Assembly: GCA_016219175.1 (NCBI GenBank)
Contig: JACRCD010000068.1
Span: 1-64,000, forward strand
DNA from: Deltaproteobacteria bacterium
GTDB taxonomy: Bacteria > Desulfobacterota > Desulfobulbia > Desulfobulbales > SURF-16
Direction of reading: 5' to 3'
DNA length: 64,000 nucleotides
The position numbers and the translations under genes are program-made. Each line of letters begins with the position of its first letter. The stretch's first letter is position 1. Shown here piece by piece: positions 42,763 to 53,068 of the stretch. A model generated the notes under the pieces. It was not told where the DNA came from and did not search any database. It saw only the letters and a list, made by a program, of their open reading frames with translations.

Positions 42763-44148
42763 ATGAGTGAAACGAATCAGAGACTCAGGCGCTTGGAAGA
42801 GATACACCGGCGGATTGCCCAGAAGAGGGTTGATTACGGCCGCTATAATTTCAGCCAACTGCAGAATGATATTCTGAAAACATTCTTTGACCTGGCCCAG
42901 GAATACGGCTCCCTTGAGGATTTTTACCGCATCAGCGTGGTCGTGCTCAAGGAGTTCATGGGGGTTGAAGCCAGGCTTTATCTGATCAACGAGTCGTCAA
43001 ACGCGCTGGAGTTTGTCTGCGACAGCAGCACCGGCCTGCAGGCCGAGGGGGTAGCCGCTCCGTCCTATATGATCCTGAGTGCGAAGATGTATACGGTGGA
43101 GGGCGCCGTGGTGGTGCCCATCGTCAGCAAGATGTCGGAAGGGGTCTCCGAATCCCACCGGGACAAGGACCTTCTGCTGGGCATGCTCAAGGTTGAAGCC
43201 CCCCGCCCCTTGACTCCGCAGGACCAGTTCTTTCTGGGCAAATTCGCCAACCGCATCGGCTTTAATCTCCACAACCGCCGGCTGACCGTCCAGAACATCA
43301 AGCATCTCAAGTTTATCAATAACCTGGTGATGGATATTGAGCATAATGTCATTATTCCCAATATGTATTTCAAGCATCTGTTCAACCGCATCCGCAGCAA
43401 GATCCTCGATGTGGAGGAACTTGAAAAGAAGATGCGGGGCATGAAGGAATCCATGCAGACGGATACCATGCAGCTGAGCGGGGCCTCCTGCGAGGAGATC
43501 ATCAAGCGGGTTTCCACTCTGCATCAGGACCTGATTGATTGCCATCAGGAGATGCTCAAACACCACAATAACTGTAGCCTTTTCCTGGAAAGTCTTTTCC
43601 GCCGGGATCATTTTGAAAAAGGACACCTGGTGCTCCATTCCAAAAAATGTTTTGTGGAAAGGGAGATCATCCTGCCCCAGCTCGAACAGTTTACCAGAAG
43701 ACTCGAGGCCCAGGGCATCACCATCGAACGGCCCACCGACATGTCAACCGAGCAGATTCCCCTGCGGGTTGACGTGGGGCTGCTGTCCCAGGTCTATGCC
43801 AACTATTTTTCCAATGCGGTAAAATATACCGAGGAGATTATTGACCATAAAGGGAGGGTTCGCAAGGCCATCGCCTATGGACGGACGGCGATGCCTGATT
43901 ATTTCGGCCAGGGCAGCCCGGGTGTCAAGTTCAATATCTTCACCACCGGCCCGCATCTGGATGATGAGGATGCCCGGGAAATTTATACGGAAGGGTTCCG
44001 TGGCAAGAACAGCGCCAAACAGAGCGGCAGCGGCCACGGCCTGACCTTTGTCAAACAGGTGGTGGAAATGCACGGCGGCGAGGCGGGATACGAAGCAACG
44101 GAAGAGGGAAATAACTTTTTCTTTATTCTACCCCTTGAAGAGATATGA
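42763..44148 (+). CDS. GAF-domain histidine-kinase-like protein
   Basis: The 461-residue cytoplasmic protein has a GAF-like region (about 40-180; YRISVVVLKEFMGVEARLYL). An alpha-helical segment follows with a histidine-rich turn (QEMLKHHNNCSLFLESLF), then a HATPase_c domain (about 325-460). N-box residues are in VYANYFSNAVKYTEE and a G-box is in GSGHGLTFVKQVVEMHGG. A conventional HisKA box is not evident, so the phospho-acceptor is uncertain. It lacks membrane segments, and no response regulator is adjacent. The last base triplet overlaps the start of the U32 gene (ATGA), so the two are translated together. Confidence 0.83.
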   Translation: MSETNQRLRRLEEIHRRIAQKRVDYGRYNFSQLQNDILKTFFDLAQEYGSLEDFYRISVVVLKEFMGVEARLYLINESSNALEFVCDSSTGLQAEGVAAPSYMILSAKMYTVEGAVVVPIVSKMSEGVSESHRDKDLLLGMLKVEAPRPLTPQDQFFLGKFANRIGFNLHNRRLTVQNIKHLKFINNLVMDIEHNVIIPNMYFKHLFNRIRSKILDVEELEKKMRGMKESMQTDTMQLSGASCEEIIKRVSTLHQDLIDCHQEMLKHHNNCSLFLESLFRRDHFEKGHLVLHSKKCFVEREIILPQLEQFTRRLEAQGITIERPTDMSTEQIPLRVDVGLLSQVYANYFSNAVKYTEEIIDHKGRVRKAIAYGRTAMPDYFGQGSPGVKFNIFTTGPHLDDEDAREIYTEGFRGKNSAKQSGSGHGLTFVKQVVEMHGGEAGYEATEEGNNFFFILPLEEI

Positions 44149-46340
44149 AAGGGGCTGCTGACAGAAAGCCCGAGCTCCTTGCCCCGGCCGGATCCCTTGA
44201 TGTCTTTGTCACGGCTGTTGAGGAAGGCGCCGATGCCGTCTATGTCGGCGCGCCGGCGGTCAATGCCCGGGCCCTGGCCAGGAATTTTTCCCCGGAGGAG
44301 CTGGCCGCCATGATTGATTACGGCCACCGCCACGGGGTCAAGGTCTATCTGGCCATGAACAGCCTGGTCAAGGAGGACGAGATTCCGCAGCTTGTCGAGC
44401 TGCTGGCCATTCTGGAGCAGCTTGGCCCCGACGCCCTGATTATTCAGGACCTGGGCCTTTATTCCCTGGTCAAAAAATATTTCCCCTCCTTTACCCTCCA
44501 TGCCAGCACCCTGATGGGCGCCCACAATTCCCTTGCCGTTCAGCAGTTTGCCGATATGGGTTTCAAACGGGTGGTCCTGGCCCGGGAGGTGACCCTGGCG
44601 GAAACCAGAAAGATTCATGCCCAGTGCCCGGTGGAACTTGAGGCCTTTGTCCATGGGGCGCTGTGCTTCAGTTATTCCGGGCTGTGTCTGTTTTCCAGTT
44701 ATCTGGGCGGCAAAAGCGGTCTGCGGGGCCGCTGCGTGCAGCCGTGCCGCAGGCGCTACAGCTGGGCTGATGCAGCGAAGGGTCAACATGCCGGTTATTT
44801 TTTCTCCATGAATGATCTGGAGGCCATCGAGCTGCTGCCCCAGCTGGCCGAGGCCGGTATCGTTTCCTTTAAGATCGAAGGGCGCATGCGCAGCGCCAGC
44901 TATGTCGGCGCGGTCGTCAGGGGTTATCGGAAGATGATCGATGCCGGGGAGAACGCGGCCGATGTTCTGCCCGAAGTGCGCAGGCTGCTGCATGACGCCA
45001 TGGGGCGGAAGCCGACCCGAGGCTACTTTTCCGCAGCCCAGCCGAGCGATGCCATCACCCCGTTTCAGACCGGCAATATCGGTCACTTTCTGGGCCAGGT
45101 GACCTCAAGCAAAGGGGGGAGGGTAACCGTGGTGCTGCAGGATGCCCTGGAGACCGGGGACAGGGTGCGGTTGCACCAGGAGCAGACCGGGGAGCGCAGT
45201 TCCTTCACCCTAAAAGAGATCCGCCAGGACGGCAGGTTGCTGGCCAGGGGCGAAAGCGGTGACACGGTTGCGCTTCTCATCCCGGGCGCGCCGGCCGAGA
45301 TTGGAGATGTGCTGTACAAGGTGGATGTGCGAGGCAGACGGCAGATGGAGTCCCGCGGCAGCAGGCTGACGCCGCCGGCCCAGTTTAAAAAGTTGATTGA
45401 CAAGGCGAGGAAACAGGGCAAGACGCAGGTTGTCCTGAAGGGTTTGGCCATGGGAGTAGCGGTGCCCCGGCCGGTCAGAGCCCGCGGCGGCCGGACGTCC
45501 GTTCCGGAAAGACAGGCCAGGGGACAGATGCTGCCGGTCTGGCTGCGGGGCGGTGATCTGCGGGTGCTTAATCAGTCCGTGGTGGAGAGACCTGAGCGGC
45601 TGCTGGTGACGCTGGATGCGGAAAGTTTCAAGCAACTGCGGGAGCAGAAGAAGTCCCAGTCCCATGTCCTGAAAAGTCTCACCTGGGTTCTGCCGCCGGT
45701 GATCCTTGAGGATGAGGTGCCCTTTTACCGTCAGGCGGTCCACGATTTGCTGGGCAAGGGTTTCCGGCAGTGGATGATCGGCCATGTGGGCCAGCTCCAG
45801 CTCTTTGCGGCTGCCGGCCGCAAAGGCCAACCGGACGGCAGACGGCCCGCTCCGGCCAGCCCCGTGATCGCGGGGGATTATACCTTGAATGTTCTGAACT
45901 CTCTCGCCCTGGCCTTTCTGCGGGAAAAGGGGGTTGATCCGGTGCTGCTGGCCATCGAAGCGGACCGCCAGGGACTGGCCAGGATTTGCACCCATAAGAA
46001 AAAAAGCCGGACCGGCTTTGTGGTCTTTGGCCGGCCGCCGCTTTTTACCGCCAGGCTCCAGCCTGAATTTTTTCAGTTCAACAAGACCTTTGTCAGCCCC
46101 AGGGGGGAACGGTTTGAGCTTGCCCGCCGCTGGGGACAGACCCTGGCCCTGCCGGATAAACCCTTTTCCCTTCTTGCCCGGCTTGACGAGCTGAAAGGCG
46201 CCGGGTTTGACTTTGTCCTGATCGATCTGTCCAATCTCTCTCTGCATAAAAAGGAGATGGCCGCCCTGCGGAAGACCTTTGCCGCCAGGGGCAAGGACCG
46301 GGGCAGGGATACCTTTAATTTTTTCCGTGACCTGCAATAG
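44145..46340 (+). CDS. Large U32 peptidase-family protein (RlhA-like)
   Basis: The 731-residue product starts KPELLAPAGSLDVFVTAVEEGADAVYVG, the canonical U32 opening. It contains the cysteine motif RGRCVQPCRRRY near residue 197-208. C-terminal collagenase-like domain (DUF3656) sequence continues to the end. Its size fits the RlhA branch, which makes 5-hydroxycytidine at position 2501 of 23S rRNA, rather than the 450-residue tRNA-hydroxylating TrhP. Membership of that branch is inferred from length and domain layout. The ATG overlaps the stop of the kinase-like gene by four bases. Confidence 0.88.
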   Translation: MKGAADRKPELLAPAGSLDVFVTAVEEGADAVYVGAPAVNARALARNFSPEELAAMIDYGHRHGVKVYLAMNSLVKEDEIPQLVELLAILEQLGPDALIIQDLGLYSLVKKYFPSFTLHASTLMGAHNSLAVQQFADMGFKRVVLAREVTLAETRKIHAQCPVELEAFVHGALCFSYSGLCLFSSYLGGKSGLRGRCVQPCRRRYSWADAAKGQHAGYFFSMNDLEAIELLPQLAEAGIVSFKIEGRMRSASYVGAVVRGYRKMIDAGENAADVLPEVRRLLHDAMGRKPTRGYFSAAQPSDAITPFQTGNIGHFLGQVTSSKGGRVTVVLQDALETGDRVRLHQEQTGERSSFTLKEIRQDGRLLARGESGDTVALLIPGAPAEIGDVLYKVDVRGRRQMESRGSRLTPPAQFKKLIDKARKQGKTQVVLKGLAMGVAVPRPVRARGGRTSVPERQARGQMLPVWLRGGDLRVLNQSVVERPERLLVTLDAESFKQLREQKKSQSHVLKSLTWVLPPVILEDEVPFYRQAVHDLLGKGFRQWMIGHVGQLQLFAAAGRKGQPDGRRPAPASPVIAGDYTLNVLNSLALAFLREKGVDPVLLAIEADRQGLARICTHKKKSRTGFVVFGRPPLFTARLQPEFFQFNKTFVSPRGERFELARRWGQTLALPDKPFSLLARLDELKGAGFDFVLIDLSNLSLHKKEMAALRKTFAARGKDRGRDTFNFFRDLQ

Positions 46341-46366
46341 CGAGCGGATATCCCAGCTTTGGTAGG

Positions 46367-46543
46367 GTGCGCAACGGCTTTTTGTTGCGCACGCGGATGG
46401 CAACGGCACGATATTATCGGCGGGCATGATAGACCCATGACCGCTTGGCCTGAACAAATCATCGAAGCTTGCCGCTGACGCCGCGAAAGGTAAACGAGAC
46501 TTTATCGCATGACCGCTTGACCTGAACAAATCATCGAAGCCTG
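46367..46543. repeat. REP-like palindrome and 35-bp direct repeat
   Basis: GTGCGCAAC/GTTGCGCAC forms a hairpin at 46367-46392. Two direct copies of a 35-bp unit (CATGACCGCTTG...ATCATCGAAGC) lie at about 46437-46471 and 46508-46542, 71 bp apart. The interval before the next gene is non-coding. Confidence 0.75.
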
Positions 46544-46617
46544 GGCCTCCCATGTCAGCCTTAAAGTGGGCAAAACGAAAAATTCAAAACAGCGCCGGCA
46601 GGAAAAAAGGGGATGGC

Positions 46618-47967
46618 ATGTCTATTTCCCAGCTGCTTGACCTGGCGGTCCGTCATCACCAGGAGGGGCAGCTGCCAAAGGCAGAGGCTCTTTATCGCCG
46701 GGTCCTGTCCGCTGCCCCTGATAATTTTACCGCTCTCAATAACCTGGGCAATCTGCTTAATAAACAGGCAAAATATGACGAGGCGCAAATCCCGTGCCGC
46801 CAGGCGACCCTGGTCAATGATGCCAGTGGTGAGGCCCACTATAACCTGGCTAACTCCATGTTCGGTTTACGCCGCTACGGGGAGGCCATTGCCGGATACC
46901 GCCGGGCGATTGCCGCCAATCCGGGCTATGGACCCGCCTGCAACAATCTGGGCAACGCCCTCAATGAACAGGGAGAGTTTCAGGAGGCGATCAGCAGCTA
47001 CCGGCAGGCTGTAGCCCTGGCCCCTGATCTGGCGGAGGCGCATTATAACCTGGGCAATGCCCTGGTGAACCTGCCAGGCGGATTTCCCGAGGCGATTCGC
47101 CAGTATAAGAAAGCCATCCTGGCCAAACCCGGTTACCTGGAACCGCGGACCTGCCTGGCCATCTTTTCCTGGATTCATGGCGATTGGCCAGCACTAGCCG
47201 GTGATATCCAAAAACTGGCCCATGCCAATATTCATGACAGGTTTGCCGGACCTTTTTATCTTTTCCTATCCCGGCTCCTCGCCTACCGGGAGCTCCACCC
47301 GGAGGAATACGCGGCGGGCCGGGACCTCCCCGTCCTGCCACTGCTGGGGGACAGCCATTGTCTTTCCCCGGCCCATGCCGTGATTCATTATAAAGAGAAC
47401 CGGTATCGGGCCGAACCAAGGATCATCATGGGCTGCAAGGCCTGGCATCTGGCCAATGAAACCGGCAACAAGTTCAAGTACTGGTTTGAGCAGCAGGTTG
47501 CAAGCCTGGCGGAAGGGGTTGCCGTGGTTGTCATGTTCGGCGAAATCGACTGCCGGATTGATGAAGGGATCATCCACCATTTTAAGAAAACGGGAAACGG
47601 CCTGGAATCATCCATTGCGCGATTGGTAACAAATTACGTCGCCTATGTGGCAAGGGTCCTGACCAGCAGGAATATCTCCCCGGTATTTCATGGGGTTCCG
47701 GCCCCCTTTGCCGACAAAGGCAAACCGGCTGCACATGACCTGAAACTGCTCTCCAGGATCATATCTCTCTTCAATCAGGCCCTGGCCAGGGAAACAGCGG
47801 CCAGGAAATTTTTCTTCTCCGATGTCTACGCCCTGACAAACGACCAAAACGGCTTCTCCTCGGGGAAGTACTATATCGATAAGCGCCACCTGCTGCCGCC
47901 GGTTCTCGGCCATCTGCTTAATAATGATCAATCCGTAACAAGCCGGCGCCAAAGCCTGGATGGCTAA
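46618..47967 (+). CDS. TPR protein fused to an SGNH-type hydrolase domain
   Basis: The 449-residue protein joins about five TPR units (residues 8-195; AEALYRRVLSAAPDNFTALNN, EAHYNLGNALVNL) to a hydrolase domain. In that domain LLGDSHC (G244-D245-S246-H247) fits SGNH block I. GEIDCR (308-313) resembles a later conserved block, and DKRH (D421, H424) fits the catalytic D-x-x-H. The enzyme would be a cytoplasmic esterase, acetylhydrolase or lipase held by TPR contacts. No signal peptide is seen. The start at the ATG at 46618 follows AAAAAAGGGGATG. The upstream ATG at 46552 is possible but not needed. Confidence 0.82.
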   Translation: MSISQLLDLAVRHHQEGQLPKAEALYRRVLSAAPDNFTALNNLGNLLNKQAKYDEAQIPCRQATLVNDASGEAHYNLANSMFGLRRYGEAIAGYRRAIAANPGYGPACNNLGNALNEQGEFQEAISSYRQAVALAPDLAEAHYNLGNALVNLPGGFPEAIRQYKKAILAKPGYLEPRTCLAIFSWIHGDWPALAGDIQKLAHANIHDRFAGPFYLFLSRLLAYRELHPEEYAAGRDLPVLPLLGDSHCLSPAHAVIHYKENRYRAEPRIIMGCKAWHLANETGNKFKYWFEQQVASLAEGVAVVVMFGEIDCRIDEGIIHHFKKTGNGLESSIARLVTNYVAYVARVLTSRNISPVFHGVPAPFADKGKPAAHDLKLLSRIISLFNQALARETAARKFFFSDVYALTNDQNGFSSGKYYIDKRHLLPPVLGHLLNNDQSVTSRRQSLDG

Positions 47968-48190
47968 CTGTTTTTAACGGGCCTCTTTTCAGCCATATTG
48001 TCAATTTTTTGACCTTATTCATGGTCAACATGGTCTTCATCCCGGCATGAGAACTCCCTGTTTTACCATATCTGCCGCGGTTCTTGGCCGGACCGCTCAT
48101 GGTGGCACGAAATCTGCCTGACCTTTTTCATTATACCCACTACCGAGGCCATCTCTTCTGCCAGACAATTTCGTCATCTGGGTGACGGTA

Positions 48191-49261
48191 ATGAAAATTC
48201 ACTCCTTAAATACCGGGCAACTGCTCTGCCGCAAAACGGAACCGGCCCCAAAAAACGGCGGCGGAGCTGTTTTTGCTGATCGTCTGCACGAGGCCGGCAG
48301 GGCGTATCAGCCGGCAAGCGACGGGGACAGATTGCCGGTTGGGGTTATTTCCAACGAGGAGCCCACCGTTTCAGAGATTCTGATCAATCACGAGAATTTG
48401 GGCAAAGAGACCTGGGAGATCGTTTTTTCCGCCGGCAACCGGGGCAAAAACTTTACCAGGATGCAGCCGGGCACCATGGTCTTCATGGACAGGGAAAGCA
48501 GGGAGCTGAGCTGGGAGCCTTGCCCTGTTGCCGGGGCCGGGGTGTCCGGCCGCACTGCGCCGCCCGCTGTTACGCCGGTCAGCAACTGCGCCCCGGCGGG
48601 CGGGCCGTCAGGCGCAACAGTTCCCGCCGGGGAATTTACCGCGGCGCCGGAGCGGCCGGATCCCTTCTCGGCAAACCTGGTCAGGGCGGTGCAGCCCTAT
48701 TACGGCAAACCATACCGGGAGATTGACTGCTATGGTCTGGTGGTCCGGGGCTTGCGGCAGATGGGCGTGCAGTACCAGGGGCAGGGAGGTCTGCAGGATC
48801 AGCTCATGCGGATGGCCGCGGCCCGTGGTCTGCCTGAGAACGCTTATTTGAACGGTGAAGGCTTGATCGAGCTGTCCGGGGAAAAGGTCTTCGCCAGAAG
48901 TTTCGCCAGGGTGGAAAATGCCTCGGCTGTCGCCGACCAGGTTTACCGCGAGATGGCGCCGCTGCTGCAGCAGGGATATATCCTTTCGTTTTCCACCCCG
49001 ACCCGCGGCCATACCGGCATCATTTCCCAGCGTGACCAGCTCTGGACCTTCATCAATTCGGGAAGAATGGACAACCAGCTGGATAAGGCAAAGCTCTCTT
49101 ATGGCGTGGGGGAAGAGCCGCTGGCCAAGGAGATAAACAACTGGTGCAAGGTGGCGGCCGCTAACAAAGAGCCGCTCACCATAACCCTCGGCCGGCTGCA
49201 GGAGGAAAAGCTGCGCATGGCGCGCGGGGATGAACCGCCATCACCGCGAAAAATCATGTAG
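48191..49261 (+). CDS. NlpC/P60-like cysteine hydrolase with LysM-like region
   Basis: The 356-residue protein has a disordered N-terminus. A LysM-like segment at about 55-105 shows NRGKNFTRMQPGTMVFMD, and a proline/alanine-rich linker follows. An NlpC/P60-type fold comes after that, with the catalytic cysteine in EIDCYGLVVRG (C180) and the histidine in RGHTGIISQ (H274). Such enzymes cut stem peptides of peptidoglycan. No signal peptide is present, so export by another route or a cytoplasmic role is open. The ATG at 48191 is used; a GTG 9 bases upstream is an alternative. The unrelated TPR-SGNH gene lies 230 bp upstream. Confidence 0.75.
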   Translation: MKIHSLNTGQLLCRKTEPAPKNGGGAVFADRLHEAGRAYQPASDGDRLPVGVISNEEPTVSEILINHENLGKETWEIVFSAGNRGKNFTRMQPGTMVFMDRESRELSWEPCPVAGAGVSGRTAPPAVTPVSNCAPAGGPSGATVPAGEFTAAPERPDPFSANLVRAVQPYYGKPYREIDCYGLVVRGLRQMGVQYQGQGGLQDQLMRMAAARGLPENAYLNGEGLIELSGEKVFARSFARVENASAVADQVYREMAPLLQQGYILSFSTPTRGHTGIISQRDQLWTFINSGRMDNQLDKAKLSYGVGEEPLAKEINNWCKVAAANKEPLTITLGRLQEEKLRMARGDEPPSPRKIM

Positions 49262-49334
49262 CGGTTGAGCGGCAGGTGGATTCCGGCTGAAAACATGCCG
49301 GAACCAGCCGGACGTTCCGCAAAATAACTCAGCT

Positions 49335-49538
49335 GGGCTCTTGCAAAATGAGCTTGTGTGTCATTCCGAACGCAGTGAGGAATCTTTAATTGCGCTGCCA
49401 AGGCTCAACGGTTTCACTCCTCGGCCAGTGTGTCATTCCGAATGTAGTGAGGAATCTTTAATTGCCATGATTTTATTAGATTTCTCCCTTCGGTCGAAAT
49501 GACAGGAGGCGCCCTTTTGCTTATTCCGCAAGAGCCTC
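49335..49538. repeat. 132-bp inverted-ended element, copy D (with internal duplication)
   Basis: This copy is 204 bp because the TGTCATTCCGAA...GAATCTTTAATTG section occurs twice. It begins GGGCTCTTGCAAAATGAGC and ends CGCAAGAGCCTC. It fills most of the 515-bp gap before exbB. No gene is seen in 49539-49776. Confidence 0.85.
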
Positions 49539-49776
49539 AGCTTATAATAATTGCTTTCCGTGAGGGGTTTCGCTATCCTTTTTCTATCATCGGCTGGGCC
49601 AGGCTGGGGTGCGATTGATAGGAAATTGCCCTGTCATTTTCCCCTTCACAGGCCTCACTTTCCGGTAAAATGGAGAATTTCTGGCCAACGAAGGGGCATT
49701 TTCCGGGCCTTGGCCAAGGCCGTAAAAAGGCGGGGGCCAATCACCTCCCGCCTGTGTCTGCCTAAGGAGCGAGCGG

Positions 49777-50421
49777 ATGATGACATTGGATTTTTTACTG
49801 AAGGGCGGTATCCTGACCTGGCCGATACTGCTGTGTTCCATTGTCGGCTTGACCATCTTCCTTGAGCGTTTTTTCAACTATCGGGCCGCCTCCGCAAAAG
49901 TCCATGAGCAGCTGGCCAGCTCGATCTATCATCTGGTCAGCACCGGAAAAATTGCGGAAGCCCGCGCCCGGCTCCGGGCAAGGGAGCACTCCGGAAATTC
50001 TAAAATGACCCCGACTGAACGGATCCTGCGCGAAGGTTTAGCCGTTGATCCGGCCGACCGTGAAACCCTGGAACTGGTTCTCTCCCATAGCGTCAGCCGG
50101 GAGTTGAAACTTCTGGAGCGTCATCTCGGCACCCTGTCCACCCTGGGCAACGTTGCCACCCTGCTTGGCCTGCTCGGTACCGTTTTCGGTATGATCAAGG
50201 CCTTCATGGCCGTGGCGGAACTCGGCGGCCGCGTCAATGCATCGGTCCTGGCCGGGGGCATCTGGGAGGCAATGCTCACCACGGCCTATGGCCTGGTTGT
50301 CGCCATTCCCATTGTTTTTTTTCATAATTATCTGGAAAATCGTGTTGAGGGAATTCAGGCGGCGCACGAAGAGGTCGCTGTCTACCTGGTCAAGGCATGG
50401 CTGTCTTCCAAACAGAGGTGA
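49777..50421 (+). CDS. exbB: ExbB/TolQ/MotA-family proton channel protein
   Basis: The 214-residue protein has the family layout: an N-terminal membrane helix (about 10-30, ILTWPILLCSIVGLTIFLE) and a cytoplasmic domain. Two further helices (about 120-145 and 165-185) are followed by LGTVFGMIKAF and ANxGGxIWEAMLTTAYGL-type words. It energises TonB-dependent transport or envelope maintenance with ExbD. The ATG at 49777 follows AAGGAGCG by about 8 bp. exbD starts 4 bp after its stop. No tonB is present in the window. Confidence 0.92.
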   Translation: MMTLDFLLKGGILTWPILLCSIVGLTIFLERFFNYRAASAKVHEQLASSIYHLVSTGKIAEARARLRAREHSGNSKMTPTERILREGLAVDPADRETLELVLSHSVSRELKLLERHLGTLSTLGNVATLLGLLGTVFGMIKAFMAVAELGGRVNASVLAGGIWEAMLTTAYGLVVAIPIVFFHNYLENRVEGIQAAHEEVAVYLVKAWLSSKQR

Positions 50422-50424
50422 GCG

Positions 50425-50826
50425 ATGCTTAAATTTCCCGCGCGCCGTCGGCCGCAATCCTCCATACCCCTTACCTCTCTTATCGATATCGTCTTTCTGT
50501 TGCTCATTTATTTTCTCCTGACCAGCAATTTTGTCACCCAGCAGGCCATCGATATCCAGCTGCCCCAAGTGTCAATGGAGACACCGTCCACCGAACAGGT
50601 TGTCGTTATCTCGGTGGACAGGGATGGAAATTTCTATGCCGGCAATACCAGGGTGGGAGAAAGGGACCTGGCCCTTCATGTCCGGGCGGGACTGACTACG
50701 GCGGACAGGCAGGAGGTGGTGATCAAGGCCGACCGGGAAGTCCGCTATGACCGGGTGGTAGCCGCCATGGAGATCGCCAGGAAAAACGGAGCCAATCGTC
50801 TGCATCTGGCCATTGAAGGGAAATAA
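50425..50826 (+). CDS. exbD: ExbD/TolR-family protein
   Basis: The 133-residue protein has a short basic N-terminus and one membrane helix (LTSLIDIVFLLLIYFLL). The conserved aspartate of the helix, needed for proton use, is visible in SLIDIVF. A periplasmic domain follows (KADREVRYDRVVAAMEIARKN). It is paired with exbB with a 3-base gap and a GAGGTGAGCG ribosome binding site. The missing TonB means the partner is elsewhere or another protein is energised. Confidence 0.92.
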   Translation: MLKFPARRRPQSSIPLTSLIDIVFLLLIYFLLTSNFVTQQAIDIQLPQVSMETPSTEQVVVISVDRDGNFYAGNTRVGERDLALHVRAGLTTADRQEVVIKADREVRYDRVVAAMEIARKNGANRLHLAIEGK

Positions 50827-51024
50827 CCGGGATCAAAGTTCTGGTTGGAAGACCGGGAAATAAACTTTTTGGACTCGCCCCGTTAATCATGCTATCGTGT
50901 TTATGGGCTTCACCGCCATTCTGGCGGCATAAAAATACCGCCATGAAGTCCATGAAGTCCGATCATTCCATATCTTATTCCCCTGCGGCTTATTGGTTGT
51001 CTTGATTTCCATACAGGAGGCACT

Positions 51025-53007
51025 ATGCGATTCGGTCTGCGGTTCAAGGTAATGTTTATCCCGCTTTTGCTCATGTTTCTTTCCACCGTTTTCCTGATCA
51101 GCGTTTCCCTGTGGGTTGAGAACCACCTCTGGGAAAAAAAGGTGGCGGAACTGGCGCAAAGCCAGGCGAAACTCGCCAAGAAAAGTCTTGCCAGCCTGGA
51201 AAGGCAGGCCACCGTCATTGCCGCCCTGGCCTCGGAACTTCCCGGGGTTGCCGAGGCCTATCAGCTTGCCTTGAGCGGCCGGGAGGCGGAAGGTCGCGCC
51301 CTGCTGCGGAAAAGCACGGACCCGATCCACAAAAAGGTCACCTCTGTTCTCGGCATTAAAAAATTCAAGGTTCATTTCCATCTGCCGCCGGCAAAAAGCT
51401 TTCTCCGTATCTGGCATGAGCCGGGCAATAAAGACGGAGGCGATGATCTTTCCAGCTTCCGGGCCACTGTCGTGAAGGTTAACCAGGAGAAAAAACCACT
51501 GTCCGCCATCGAAATCGGCGTCGGTGGCTTTGACGTGAGAGGGCTCGTCCCTGTCACCGGCCCGGCGGGGGAGCACCTGGGTTCCGTTGAGTCCCAGTTC
51601 GAGCTCAATGAGGTTTTTGAGACAGCCCATGTTCTCGATTCGGACAATATGGCGGTCTATATGGATCGCAAGGAAGTTGGCGTCGCCAAGGACCTGAAGG
51701 AGAATCAGCTGCCGGAAATCGGCGGATTCGTCCGTATTTTCTCGTCAAACCATGAGGCAACCGATCCCTATGTCACCGCCGAGCTTCTGCGGCAATCCTC
51801 ATCCGGCGAGGCGGCAACGGAAAAAGAGGGACACATGCTCACGGCAATTCCGCTGCTTGATTTTTCCGGCAACACCAAAGGGGCGCTGGTCTTTGTCAGG
51901 GATGCAAGCGCTGAGCTCTCTTTTATCAGAAAATTGGAATGGAGTCTCATTATCGGCGGGACATCACTGCTTGTTCTTGTCTGTCTCTTTCTCTATCTGT
52001 CAAGCTCGTCCATCGTCAGTTGCCTTTCCTCCGCCATGACCCGCCTCGAAGCGAGCAGCCAAAACGTCGCCCGGTCTTCCGGTGAAATAAACGGATCAAG
52101 CCAGGCGGTCGCCTCCGGGGCCTCCGAGCAGGCGGCGGCCCTGGAAGGGACCTCCGCCTCCATGGAAGAAACAACCACAATGATCAAGGCCACGGCGGAC
52201 AACGCCAATGAGGCGGACAATTTGATGAAACAGACGGCGGCAATCACCGACCGGGCCCAAAAATCCATGGAGGAACTCATCGTTTCCATGGCAGAGATTT
52301 CCCGGGCCAGCGAGGAGACATCAAAAATCATTAAAACCATCGACGAAATCGCCTTTCAGACAAATCTTCTCGCCCTCAACGCCGCTGTCGAGGCGGCCCG
52401 GGCCGGTGAGGCAGGCAGTGGTTTCGCCGTAGTGGCCGACGAGGTCAGAAGTCTTGCCATGCGGGCAACCGAAGCGGCCCGCAATACCGCCACTCTCATT
52501 GAGTCCACCGTGGAAAAAGTCAAAAGAGGGGGAATTATCGCCGCAAGCTCAAATCAAACCTTTAACGAAGTGGCCACGGCCAGCCGGAAAATCGGCGGCC
52601 TCATTAATGAAATCTCGGTTGCTTCCCGCGAACAGGCCTTGGGAGTCGAGCAGATAAACAAAACAGTCACGGAAATGGGATCAGTCACGCAGAATAATGC
52701 GGCCTCGGCGGAGCAGTCCGCCGCCGCCTCGGAAGAAATGAAAATGCAGGCTTTTCGTATGCAGGAAATTGTGCAGGATCTGCGGAAAATTCTTGAAGGC
52801 GGCAGCGGCACAGCAAACGGGGGAGCTGGGGAAATCCAGGAAGTGCAACCGGGGCGCGGCATGAAAAAAAGACCATCCGCCGCAACGGGGCAAGTCTTGC
52901 TGCCCCATCGTGGCCCGTCAACCCGGGCCCCGGGGAAACCGGCAAACAAAAAAACCTCTCCCGCGGAAATGATTCCTTTGGACACGGATGATTTCCGGGA
53001 TTTTTAG
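51025..53007 (+). CDS. Methyl-accepting chemotaxis protein with Cache-type sensor
   Basis: The 660-residue receptor has two membrane segments (about 10-32 and 310-332). The periplasmic domain between them is of double-Cache type ([42 protein letters not shown]). The signalling domain has the conserved hairpin tip [20 protein letters not shown] and the regular heptads of a chemoreceptor. No HAMP domain is evident after the second helix. A poly-charged, low-complexity tail of 60 residues follows the last heptads. It stands alone. The ATG follows ATACAGGAGGCACT, a strong ribosome binding site. Confidence 0.94.
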   Translation: MRFGLRFKVMFIPLLLMFLSTVFLISVSLWVENHLWEKKVAELAQSQAKLAKKSLASLERQATVIAALASELPGVAEAYQLALSGREAEGRALLRKSTDPIHKKVTSVLGIKKFKVHFHLPPAKSFLRIWHEPGNKDGGDDLSSFRATVVKVNQEKKPLSAIEIGVGGFDVRGLVPVTGPAGEHLGSVESQFELNEVFETAHVLDSDNMAVYMDRKEVGVAKDLKENQLPEIGGFVRIFSSNHEATDPYVTAELLRQSSSGEAATEKEGHMLTAIPLLDFSGNTKGALVFVRDASAELSFIRKLEWSLIIGGTSLLVLVCLFLYLSSSSIVSCLSSAMTRLEASSQNVARSSGEINGSSQAVASGASEQAAALEGTSASMEETTTMIKATADNANEADNLMKQTAAITDRAQKSMEELIVSMAEISRASEETSKIIKTIDEIAFQTNLLALNAAVEAARAGEAGSGFAVVADEVRSLAMRATEAARNTATLIESTVEKVKRGGIIAASSNQTFNEVATASRKIGGLINEISVASREQALGVEQINKTVTEMGSVTQNNAASAEQSAAASEEMKMQAFRMQEIVQDLRKILEGGSGTANGGAGEIQEVQPGRGMKKRPSAATGQVLLPHRGPSTRAPGKPANKKTSPAEMIPLDTDDFRDF

Positions 53008-53068
53008 GCGGGATGAGCGCCTTCAAGTCAGGACGGACCGGCAACCCTCCAGCCCGCGGTCCGCAGCC

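Noticed and set aside
46561-46617. N-terminal extension of the TPR-SGNH protein from the ATG at 46552
   Set aside because: The extension has no ribosome binding site and is not protein-like, while the ATG at 46618 follows AAAAAAGGGG.
49517-49548. Sigma-70 promoter TTGCTT...TATAAT before exbB
   Set aside because: The spacer is 20 bp, too long for a good promoter, and the -35 lies inside the repeat element.
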